This document shows, in pieces, positions 55,751-64,000 of a DNA stretch of 64,000 bases. This stretch comes from Geodermatophilus nigrescens. GTDB taxonomy: Bacteria > Actinomycetota > Actinomycetes > Mycobacteriales > Geodermatophilaceae. Below the pieces are notes generated by a model. The model saw only the letters and a program-made list of their open reading frames with translations. It had not been told where the DNA came from and ran no database searches. Both the position numbers and the translations under genes were made by a program. Location of the stretch: positions 744,001 through 808,000 of the forward strand of contig NZ_FQVX01000002.1 of assembly GCF_900129495.1 (NCBI RefSeq), in the 5' to 3' direction. Positions within the stretch are counted from its first letter, which is position 1; every line of letters begins with the position of its first letter.

Positions 55751-57907
55751 ATGAGCACGCCGACCTGGGCACCGCCCTGTCCCGTCTGCGGCACCCCGGC
55801 CGTCCCGGCGCCCGCGGCGTGCCCCGTCTGCGGGCTGCCGGCGGTGGCGCAGGCTGCCACGGTGGTGGCCCGGATGGGTGCCACGATCGACGAGTTCGCC
55901 CGCGAGCGGGACGCGCTGCTCGCCACGCTGCGCGCGTCGGCCCGCCCGGCGACGACGCCCGCGCCGGTGCCGCCGCCCGTGACGGCGCCGCCGCCGGTCG
56001 TGTTCCCGGCCGTCCGCCGGCCGGGACCCGTCCCGCCGGTGCCGTTCCCCCCGGCGCCCCCGCACCTCCCGCCGCACGTCCCGGCCGCGGCGGGCCCCCT
56101 GGCACCTCCTCCCCCGCGGCGCCGGCTCAGTCCGCAGCAGGTGCTGCTCGGCCTGGGCGCCCTGCTGGTGGTCGCGGCGGGCGTGGCGTTCGTCGCGGTC
56201 GCCTGGACCCGGCTGGGCGTCGGCTTCCAGGCCGCGGTGATGGCCACGGTCACCGCGGCCGCGGTGGCGACGTCGGCGTGGGCGGCGCGGCGCGGGCTGC
56301 GGGCCACCGAGGAGGCGCTGGCCGCCGCCGGCTCGGCGCTGCTCGCCGTCGACCTGGCCGCCGCGCACGCGCTGGGGCTGGGCGGCGCCGACGCGGTGCC
56401 GCTGCGGCTGTGGGCCGGGCTGTCGTGCGTCGCCGTCGCGGCGGTCGCCCTGGCCGCCGGCCGGGCCACCCGCAGCACCGTCACGTGGCCGCTCGTCGCG
56501 CTGCTCGCGGTCCAGCCGGCCGGCTGGCTGCTGCTGCCCGGCGGGCTGGGCGAGGCGCCCGCGGCGGTCGCCGTGCTGCTCGGCACGGCGCTGCTCGACG
56601 TCGCCCTGCTGCTGGTCCTGCGCCTGGAACTGCACCGGGTCGCCACCGTGCTCGCCGCTCTCGTCGCCGCGGCGGGTGTCCTGCTCGGCGTCCCGCTGGC
56701 CTGGTCCGGCGACCCGGCCGACTCGTGGACCGCCACCGCGGCCCTCGCCCTCGCCGCGGGTGGCGCGGTCGCCCTGCTGCGCGAGCCGCGACTCGCACCG
56801 CGCCTGCCGGAGCCGGACGTCACGGCTCCGGTCGCGGCGGGCGTCGCGGCCCTCGCGCTGACCGGCTCGCTCACCGGCGCCGGCCTCGTGGGCACCGTGC
56901 TGGCCGGCGGGCTCGGCCTGGTGCTGCTCACCGCGGCGGCGCCGGCCTCGGTGACCGGCCCGCTCGCGGGCGCGCTGCCGGCGGCCGGCGCCGTGCTGGC
57001 CGGTGGCGGCGCCGCGGTGCTGGCCGACGGGGGCCAGAACGCGCCCCTCGCGCTGCTCGTGCTCGCCGCGGCGGTGCCGGCCGGCCTGGCCGCGGTGCTG
57101 CGGCCGGCGCTCCGGCCGGCCGCCACGGCGGCCGCGCTCGCCACCCCGGCCCTCGCCGCGCTGGTCGCGTGGGAGGGCGGCCTGCTCGGCGCGGTGCCCG
57201 CCGCGCTGCTGGTCGCGCTCGTCGGCGCCGCCGCCTTCGCGGTCGCCGCGCTGCGCGCCGGGCACCCCGAGGAGTGGGCCGCGGCGGTCACCGGGATGCT
57301 GGCCGGCGCGGTCGCGGGCCTGGTCACCGTGGAGGCCGGCGCCTGGGGGCAGACGGCGGTCGACCTCGCCGTCGTCGGCGCGGCGGCGGGCTGCTACGCG
57401 GTCGTCGCGCGGCGCCGCCCGGTGGCCGTGCTGGCGGTGGCCGACCTGGTCGCGGCCGGCTGGATCGCCGCGGCGGGCGCCGAGATCACCACGCCGGAGG
57501 TCTACACGCTGCCCGCCGCCGCGGGACTGCTGCTCCTCGCCGTCCCGGCGCTGCGCACCGGCGCCGCCTCGTGGGCGGCCGAGGGCCCGGCGGTGGCCGT
57601 CGCGCTGCTGCCGTCGGCGGTGGTGGTGGTCGACGAGCCGACGGCGCTCCGCCTGGCGCTGGTGGTGGCCGCCGCGGCCGGGCTGACCGTCGGCGGCGCG
57701 CTCACCCACCGGCAGGCACCCTTCCTCGTGGGGGCCGGGGCGCTGGTCCTGGTGGTGCTCGGCCGGCTGGCGCCCTACGCGCCGCTGGTCCCCCGCTGGG
57801 TCACGCTGGCCACCGCGGGGCTGCTGCTCCTCGTCGTCGGCGCCACCTACGAGCGGCGCCGCCAGCAGGCGCGGGAGGCGGTGGCCTGGGTCGCGCAGAT
57901 GCGCTGA
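55751..57907 (+). CDS. Large SCO7613-type polytopic membrane protein with N-terminal zinc ribbon
   Basis: 718 aa. Two CPVCG knuckles (about residues 10-14 and 24-28) form a short zinc ribbon. A helical segment and a Pro-rich linker (about 65-125) lead to about 20 Ala/Leu/Val-rich transmembrane segments running to the C terminus. The motif RRRLSPQQVLLGLGALLVVAAGVAFVA-like start of the membrane part (about 126-150) marks the DUF2157/SCO7613 C-terminal group. The role is unknown. A second, shorter member of the same family follows 46 bases later. The divergent ABC-F gene starts 130 bases upstream. Confidence 0.85.
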   Translation: MSTPTWAPPCPVCGTPAVPAPAACPVCGLPAVAQAATVVARMGATIDEFARERDALLATLRASARPATTPAPVPPPVTAPPPVVFPAVRRPGPVPPVPFPPAPPHLPPHVPAAAGPLAPPPPRRRLSPQQVLLGLGALLVVAAGVAFVAVAWTRLGVGFQAAVMATVTAAAVATSAWAARRGLRATEEALAAAGSALLAVDLAAAHALGLGGADAVPLRLWAGLSCVAVAAVALAAGRATRSTVTWPLVALLAVQPAGWLLLPGGLGEAPAAVAVLLGTALLDVALLLVLRLELHRVATVLAALVAAAGVLLGVPLAWSGDPADSWTATAALALAAGGAVALLREPRLAPRLPEPDVTAPVAAGVAALALTGSLTGAGLVGTVLAGGLGLVLLTAAAPASVTGPLAGALPAAGAVLAGGGAAVLADGGQNAPLALLVLAAAVPAGLAAVLRPALRPAATAAALATPALAALVAWEGGLLGAVPAALLVALVGAAAFAVAALRAGHPEEWAAAVTGMLAGAVAGLVTVEAGAWGQTAVDLAVVGAAAGCYAVVARRRPVAVLAVADLVAAGWIAAAGAEITTPEVYTLPAAAGLLLLAVPALRTGAASWAAEGPAVAVALLPSAVVVVDEPTALRLALVVAAAAGLTVGGALTHRQAPFLVGAGALVLVVLGRLAPYAPLVPRWVTLATAGLLLLVVGATYERRRQQAREAVAWVAQMR

Positions 57908-57953
57908 CCTGCCCCTAGCGTGGGGAGCGCAGGGCGAGCGGAGGGGGACGGCG

Positions 57954-59813
57954 ATGACCGGCGCACCGCCGCCACCGCTCCCCTACGCCGGCCCGCCCGC
58001 CCCCGTGGCCGCAGGGTCAGCACCCGCGGCCGGAGGCCCCGCTGCCCCGTCCCTGGAGTCCCGGCTGCGCCCGCCGCAGGTCCTCCTCGGCGTGGGGGTG
58101 GTGCTGCTCGTGGCGGCCGGCCTGGCCGGCCCGTCGCTGGCCGGTGGGGCCGCCCGCCTCGGCCTGCTGCTGCTGGCCCTGGTCGCCGGGTGCGCCTCGG
58201 CCTGGGCCGCCCGCGCGCGGCTGCGCAGCACGGAGGAGGCCTGCGCGGCGGCCGCCGCGGCGCTGGCCCTCACCGGCGCCGCGTCCGGCGACCGGCCGCT
58301 GGACGGCGGCCCGCTCGGGGCGCTGGTCGTGGCGGGCGTGTTCGTCTGCCTGCGGGTGCTGCTCCCCCACCCGCTGAGCTGGCCGCTCGCGGCGTGGGCC
58401 GCCGTGCAGGTGGCCGCCCTCCGCTCGGTGGACCTGGCGCCCGCCGGGGTGCCCCGCACCGCGCTGCTGCTCGGCGTCACGCTGGCCGGGCTCGCGGTCG
58501 CCCTCACCGCGCGGCGGCCGCTGGCCCGCGTCGCCCTGGTCACCACCGCGCCGTGGTTCGCCGCGGGGGTGACCGGCGGGCTGGTCACCGCGGCCGGCGC
58601 GGAGGGCCCGGCCCGCTGGGTGTCGGCCGCGCTCACCGTCGCCACGGCGGCCGCGCTCCTGCCGGTCCGGCTGGAGCGGGCGGTCGAGCCGCTGCTCGGG
58701 CCGCCGCGGCTGGTGCCGGTGGTCAGCGGGCTGGTCGCGGGCGGGGCGGTCGCGGCGGCGCTGTCCACCGACGGCCCCGTGCCGCTGCCGCTGGCCGGCT
58801 GGCTCGGCGTGCTGCTGATGAGCGTCGCCGCCGCGCTGCTGACCGGCTGGCGCCGCGGGCTGCTGCTGCCCGCCGCGTACGCCGCCGGGGGCGTCCTCGT
58901 GGTGGCGGCGGTGGCCCAGCTGGTCGCGGCCGCGCGGTGGCAGGCGCTGGTCGTGCTCCTGGTGCTCACCGCGCTGCCCGCCGCCGGGGTCGCCGCGGTG
59001 CGCCGCGACGAGCGCCCGCAGGCGGTGCCCTCGGCAGTCGCGTGCCTGGCGGGGGCCGCGCTGCTGGCGATCCCGGCGGGGCTGCTGTCCCCGGGCGCCT
59101 CCGCGGCGGCGCTGACCGGCCTCTACGCCGTCACGCTGGCGGCGCGCCCCGGCATGGCCGCCGACCTGCGCGGGCCCACCGGCACGGTCGGCGCGCTCGC
59201 GGCGGCGGCCGCCCTCGTCGTGGTCGCCGTCGGCGCCGACTGGGGCGCGCTCGCCGTGTACCTGGCCGTGCAGGGCGCGCTGACCTGCGGCTGGGCGGCG
59301 TTCCTCACCCGCGCGCGGGGGGACGAGCGGGAGGAGCGGGCGGTCTGGCGCACGGGCGCGGCGGAGCTGGTGGCCGCCGCGTGGACCGGAGCCGCGCTGA
59401 CCGGCGCGCCCGCGCTCGAGGCCTGGACCCTGCCGGCCGCCGCGGGGCTGTGGCTGGCCGCCGGCCCGCGGCTGCTCGACGGGCCGTCCTGGCCGGCGTG
59501 GGGCCCGGGCCTGGTGGTGGCGGCCGCGCCGTCGACGGTCGCGGCGGTCCTCGCGCCGGGCGCGCTGCGGCCGGTGCTCGTGCTGGTGGCCGCGGCGGTC
59601 GCCATGGCGCTCGGCGCCCGCACGGCGGTGCGGGCGCCCCTGCTCACCGGCGCGGTCACCGCGGTGGCGCTGGCCGCGGGGCTCGCCGTCCTCGCGCTGC
59701 CGCTGCCGGTCGTGGCCGCGCTCGCGGTGGGCGCGGTGCTGCTGGCGCTCGGCGCGCGGCGAGAGCTGCGGCCGGTCGCGGGCTTCGGGGCGCGGCTGTC
59801 GGAGATGCGCTGA
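57954..59813 (+). CDS. Second SCO7613-type polytopic membrane protein
   Basis: 619 aa, a paralog of the preceding gene. It starts with a Pro/Ala linker and then the same membrane entry (LESRLRPPQVLLGVGVVLLV), about 18-20 transmembrane segments, internal likeness such as RLRSTEEACAAAAAALALTG against GLRATEEALAAAGSALLAVD, and a similar final EMR/QMR end. The zinc ribbon of its neighbour is missing. The tandem pair suggests duplication and perhaps a hetero-oligomer. Function is unknown. It is convergent with the GNAT gene (four bases between stops). Confidence 0.83.
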   Translation: MTGAPPPPLPYAGPPAPVAAGSAPAAGGPAAPSLESRLRPPQVLLGVGVVLLVAAGLAGPSLAGGAARLGLLLLALVAGCASAWAARARLRSTEEACAAAAAALALTGAASGDRPLDGGPLGALVVAGVFVCLRVLLPHPLSWPLAAWAAVQVAALRSVDLAPAGVPRTALLLGVTLAGLAVALTARRPLARVALVTTAPWFAAGVTGGLVTAAGAEGPARWVSAALTVATAAALLPVRLERAVEPLLGPPRLVPVVSGLVAGGAVAAALSTDGPVPLPLAGWLGVLLMSVAAALLTGWRRGLLLPAAYAAGGVLVVAAVAQLVAAARWQALVVLLVLTALPAAGVAAVRRDERPQAVPSAVACLAGAALLAIPAGLLSPGASAAALTGLYAVTLAARPGMAADLRGPTGTVGALAAAAALVVVAVGADWGALAVYLAVQGALTCGWAAFLTRARGDEREERAVWRTGAAELVAAAWTGAALTGAPALEAWTLPAAAGLWLAAGPRLLDGPSWPAWGPGLVVAAAPSTVAAVLAPGALRPVLVLVAAAVAMALGARTAVRAPLLTGAVTAVALAAGLAVLALPLPVVAALAVGAVLLALGARRELRPVAGFGARLSEMR

Positions 59814-59816
59814 GGA

Positions 59817-60452
59817 TCAAGAGCCGAACAGGCACTCCGCGCCCACCGGCCGGTAGCCCGCGCCGAGGAAGGCGCGCAGCGAGGCGGTGTTGGCCGGCGC
59901 CACCTGCGCCCACAGCGGCGCCCCGCCGGGCACCAGTGACGGCGCGGCGGCCACCAGCGCGGTGCCCAGCCCGCGCCCGCGGGCGGCCGGGTCGACCTCC
60001 ACGCTGACCTCCCACCGCCGGGCCACCCCGCGGCCGAGCACCAGCACGGCGCACCCGTCGGGCGTCGTCCACGCGCGCACGTCGGTGCGGTGCAACAGCG
60101 CCCGGTCCACGCGCGGGTGGTCGACCTCGGCCGGCACCAGCTCGATCCCCGGCCCCGCGGCGGCCGGCGCAGGCGCCACCAGGACCGCGTCGACCACGCC
60201 CGGCTCGACGCCGGTGCGGTCCGCCAGCGCGGCGAGGAACCGGGCGCCCAGCGGCGCGGCGAGCGGGTCGTGCGCCGTCCGCGCGGTCACCCAGTCCGGG
60301 TCGACGTCGGCGGCCACCACGTGCCACGCCGTCCCGCCGACGACGACTGCCCGCGCCCCGGGGGGCGCGGGCAGTGTCACGACGCTCGCGTCGGCCGGCG
60401 GGTCGTCCCCGCCGGCGAGACGAGTGAGGAGATCGGCGAGGCTGCCGTTCAG
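59817..60452 (-). CDS. GNAT-family acetyltransferase
   Basis: 211 aa if translation starts at the CTG at 60452, which overlaps the SufT-like stop as CTGA. There is no ATG or GTG nearby, but N-terminal sequence NGSLADLLTRLAGGDDPPAD looks coding; a GTG at 60380 would give 187 aa. The C-terminal GNAT domain has VSVEVDPAARGRGLGTALVAA (acetyl-CoA pyrophosphate-binding R/Q-x-x-G-x-G/A) and APANTASLRAFLGAGYRPVG. The substrate is unknown. It appears to be the last gene of the SUF operon, though a functional link to it is not established. Confidence 0.83.
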   Translation of the reverse strand: MNGSLADLLTRLAGGDDPPADASVVTLPAPPGARAVVVGGTAWHVVAADVDPDWVTARTAHDPLAAPLGARFLAALADRTGVEPGVVDAVLVAPAPAAAGPGIELVPAEVDHPRVDRALLHRTDVRAWTTPDGCAVLVLGRGVARRWEVSVEVDPAARGRGLGTALVAAAPSLVPGGAPLWAQVAPANTASLRAFLGAGYRPVGAECLFGS

Positions 60453-60865
60453 ACCCGGAAGCCGAGCGCGCGCAGCTGCTCGCGCCCGTCGTCGGTGATC
60501 TTGTCCGGGCCCCACGGCGGCATCCAGACCCAGTTGATCCGGATGTCGTCGACGAGGCCGGGGCCGGGGCCGCCGGTGAGCGCCTGGCGCGCCTGGTCCT
60601 CGATGACGTCGGTCAGCGGGCAGGCCGCCGAGGTCAGCGTCATGTCCAGGATCGCCACGTTGTCGTCGTCGACGTCGATGCCGTAGACGAGGCCCAGGTC
60701 GACGACGTTGACACCCAGCTCGGGGTCGACGACGTCACGCATGGCCTCCTCGACGTCCTCCAGCAGCGCCGACTTGTACGGCGGCAGCTCCGGGGTCGCG
60801 TCGGCGGTGGATCCGGCGGCGGGCTCGGTGGGGAGCCCGGTGGTGGGCTCGGTGGTCTCGCTCAT
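60449..60865 (-). CDS. sufT: SufT-like MIP18/DUF59 iron-sulfur assembly protein
   Basis: 138 aa from ATG 60865, overlapping the sufU stop. After a 35-residue acidic leader the DUF59 core appears: VEEAMRDVVDPELGVNVVDL (about 43-62), LVYGIDVDDDNVAILDMTLT, and SAACPLTDVIEDQ with the reactive Cys. The WVWMPPWGPDKITDDGREQL end is the family signature. Such proteins assist Fe-S cluster maturation or transfer. Its position inside the suf operon supports that. The symbol is used in the broad actinobacterial sense; paaD-like is an older name. Confidence 0.92.
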   Translation of the reverse strand: MSETTEPTTGLPTEPAAGSTADATPELPPYKSALLEDVEEAMRDVVDPELGVNVVDLGLVYGIDVDDDNVAILDMTLTSAACPLTDVIEDQARQALTGGPGPGLVDDIRINWVWMPPWGPDKITDDGREQLRALGFRV

Positions 60866-61328
60866 GCCTGTCCTCCAGCGGGGGTCGCGGCCAGCGCGCG
60901 GGCCGAGGCGTCCTTGAGGGCCATCCAGCTCATCAGGGCGCACTTGATGCGGGCGGGGTACTTCGACACCCCGGCGAAGGCGATCGCGTCCTCGAGCTCG
61001 TCCTCCAGGCCCTCGGCCACGGTGGTGTCGCCCTTGGACTGCATGAGCGTCATGAACGAGTCGCCGGTGGCGAGTGCGTCGGTGACCGACCGGCCGACGA
61101 CGAGGTCGTACATCGCCGAGACCGAGGCCTGGCTGATGGAGCAGCCCATGCCCTCGTAGGACACGTCGGCGATCGTCTCGCCGTCGAGGTGCACCCGCAG
61201 CGTCACCTCGTCCCCGCAGGTCGGGTTGACGTGGTGCACCTCGGCCTCGAACGGGTCGCGCAGCCCGCGCCCGTGGGGGTTCCGGTAGTGGTCCAGGATG
61301 ATGTCCTGGTACATCGACTGCAGCTGCA

Positions 61329-61329
<1 letters not shown>
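60862..61329 (-). CDS. sufU: SufU-type iron-sulfur scaffold/sulfur acceptor
   Basis: 155 aa. SufU accepts persulfide sulfur from SufS. The three Cys of the zinc/active site are in NPTCGDEV (with Asp), GMGCSISQAS and RIKCALMSW, and the SufU-specific insertion between the second and third Cys (SKGDTTVAEGLEDELEDAIA) is present, distinguishing it from IscU. ATG 61329 overlaps the sufS stop (ATGA), and its own stop overlaps the next gene, giving an unbroken chain of coupled genes. Confidence 0.96.
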
Positions 61330-63427
<2,098 letters not shown>

Positions 63428-63442
63428 TTCTTCTCTCGCTCC

Positions 63443-63796
63443 TCAGTTGCCGGACGCCAGGGGCAGGCGGCCGTCGGCGTCGATGTCGACGAGCACGTCC
63501 TCCCCCTCCACGCGCACCGGGTAGACGTCGACCGGCTCGGTGGCCGGCAGGTTGGTGGGCTCGCCGGTGCGCAGGTCGAAGCAGGACCCGTGCAGCCAGC
63601 ACTCGATCGTGGGGGCGCCGTCGAAGGTCTCGACGTCGCCCTCGGACAGGGGCACCTCGGCGTGGGAGCAGAGGTCCTGCAGCGCGTAGACCTGCCCCTC
63701 GAACCGGACGACGGCGACGTCGACGTCGGCGAGCTCGACGCGCAGCGCGCCGTCCTCGGGGACCTCGGAGAGGCCGCAGACCCGCTCGAACGCCAT
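63443..63796 (-). CDS. Non-haem Rieske-type ferredoxin in the suf operon
   Basis: 117-aa Rieske [2Fe-2S] protein. Expected ligands are the C-x-H pair in LCSHAEVPLSEG and the CWLHGSCFDLRTG box (Cys, His). It looks like the small ferredoxin subunit of ring-hydroxylating dioxygenases, but genes of this type lie between sufD and sufC in many actinomycetes and may deliver electrons to cluster assembly (inference). It is three bases downstream of the sufD stop and 15 bases upstream of sufC. Confidence 0.93.
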   Translation of the reverse strand: MAFERVCGLSEVPEDGALRVELADVDVAVVRFEGQVYALQDLCSHAEVPLSEGDVETFDGAPTIECWLHGSCFDLRTGEPTNLPATEPVDVYPVRVEGEDVLVDIDADGRLPLASGN

Positions 63797-63799
63797 CGG

Positions 63800-64000
63800 T
63801 CAGGCCACCTCGACCGGCTGCTCGTCGAGGCCGGGCAGGGCGCCCAGGCGCGTCTCGATGGAGCGCATGAGCCGGTCCTGCAGCGCGTCGACGCCGATGT
63901 GCTGGACGACGTCGGCGAAGAAGCCGCGCACGACCAGGCGGCGGGCGGTCTCGGCGTCGATGCCGCGCGAGCAGAGGTAGAACAGCTGCTCGTCGTCGAA
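63800..64000 (-). CDS. sufD: SufD C-terminal end, 5' part outside window
   Basis: The last 66 codons of the SufD scaffold subunit. The visible end reads FDDEQLFYLCSRGIDAETAR, then RLVVRGFFADVVQHIG and LQDRLMRSIETRLGALPG, the helical SufBD C-terminal core with the SRGI element. TGA is at 63802-63800. It pairs with SufC, whose gene is two genes downstream. The order sufD-Rieske-sufC-sufS-sufU-sufT matches the standard actinobacterial operon, so sufB should follow directly to the right. Confidence 0.93.
   Translation of the reverse strand, partial: FDDEQLFYLCSRGIDAETARRLVVRGFFADVVQHIGVDALQDRLMRSIETRLGALPGLDEQPVEVA

Noticed and set aside
54278-57709. A 1143-codon minus-strand frame over the ABC-F gene and first membrane paralog
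   Set aside because: It reads through two real genes in wrong frames, with composition typical of shadow ORFs.

Overview
The window is about three-quarters G+C by eye. It is dense with GTG starts and with 4-base ATGA/GTGA gene overlaps, and it looks like chromosome of an actinomycete. The gene set includes SigF/B-type sigma, FurA-KatG, the SUF cluster with SufU, an InhA-like enoyl reductase, a class F sortase, SARP/BTAD regulation and an SCO7613-type membrane protein pair. It would fit the Geodermatophilales (Blastococcus, Modestobacter or Geodermatophilus), but the family is inference. No rRNA, tRNA, CRISPR, complete insertion sequence or phage gene was recognised.

Layout. 0-8.7 kb: end of a stress sigma factor, a stomatin/NfeD pair, a hemerythrin, a methyltransferase, ferrochelatase, the FabG-FabI fatty-acid pair, a patatin and a zinc ribbon. 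8.7-18 kb: a BTAD regulator divergent from a dehalogenase-like hydrolase, class I DAHP synthase, a VanZ-like protein, the furA-katG oxidative-stress operon with a palindromic operator, and a LysR/SDR divergon with a perfect LysR box. 18-26 kb: a stand-alone GIY-YIG/UVR protein, a class F sortase beside a CHRD-like surface protein, a copC-copD pair behind a 75-base inverted repeat, hemerythrin, SRPBCC, a chloroperoxidase-type hydrolase and MsrA.

26-31 kb is the accessory part. At about 26,700 a TetR gene and a head-to-head SDR gene have both lost their 5' ends. Next comes a broken copy of the first 30 or so codons of a quinone oxidoreductase, then a cyclic-nucleotide-domain histidine kinase, then a DUF429 (RNase H-fold) domain fused to a RelA/SpoT synthetase domain, and finally the intact quinone oxidoreductase whose start is the copied segment. 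The two central genes use TTG leucine codons that are rare around them. The fusion protein is the best candidate for something undescribed.

31-48 kb: a lipoprotein coupled to a processive glycosyltransferase, a MoxR-DUF58-VWA operon, an NlpC/P60 wall hydrolase, an acyl-CoA ligase, a sirtuin operon with two small uncharacterised partners, aconitase, an atypical SDR and a CbiX-type chelatase. 48-54 kb: a DHA2-type efflux pump divergent from its TetR regulator with three operator copies between them, a sulfurtransferase, an ABC exporter, enoyl-CoA hydratase and a small HTH protein. 54-64 kb: an ABC-F ATPase, two giant membrane paralogs, a GNAT protein, and the SUF iron-sulfur operon (sufD partial, Rieske ferredoxin, sufC, sufS, sufU, sufT-like), which runs off the right edge.

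Recurring themes are iron, copper and redox homeostasis (KatG/Fur, SUF, ferrochelatase, CopCD, MsrA, hemerythrins) and envelope work (sortase, NlpC/P60, GT2, SPFH). Start codons were chosen from overlaps, ribosome-binding sites and family length. All homology statements are by eye from the sequence, with no database search.
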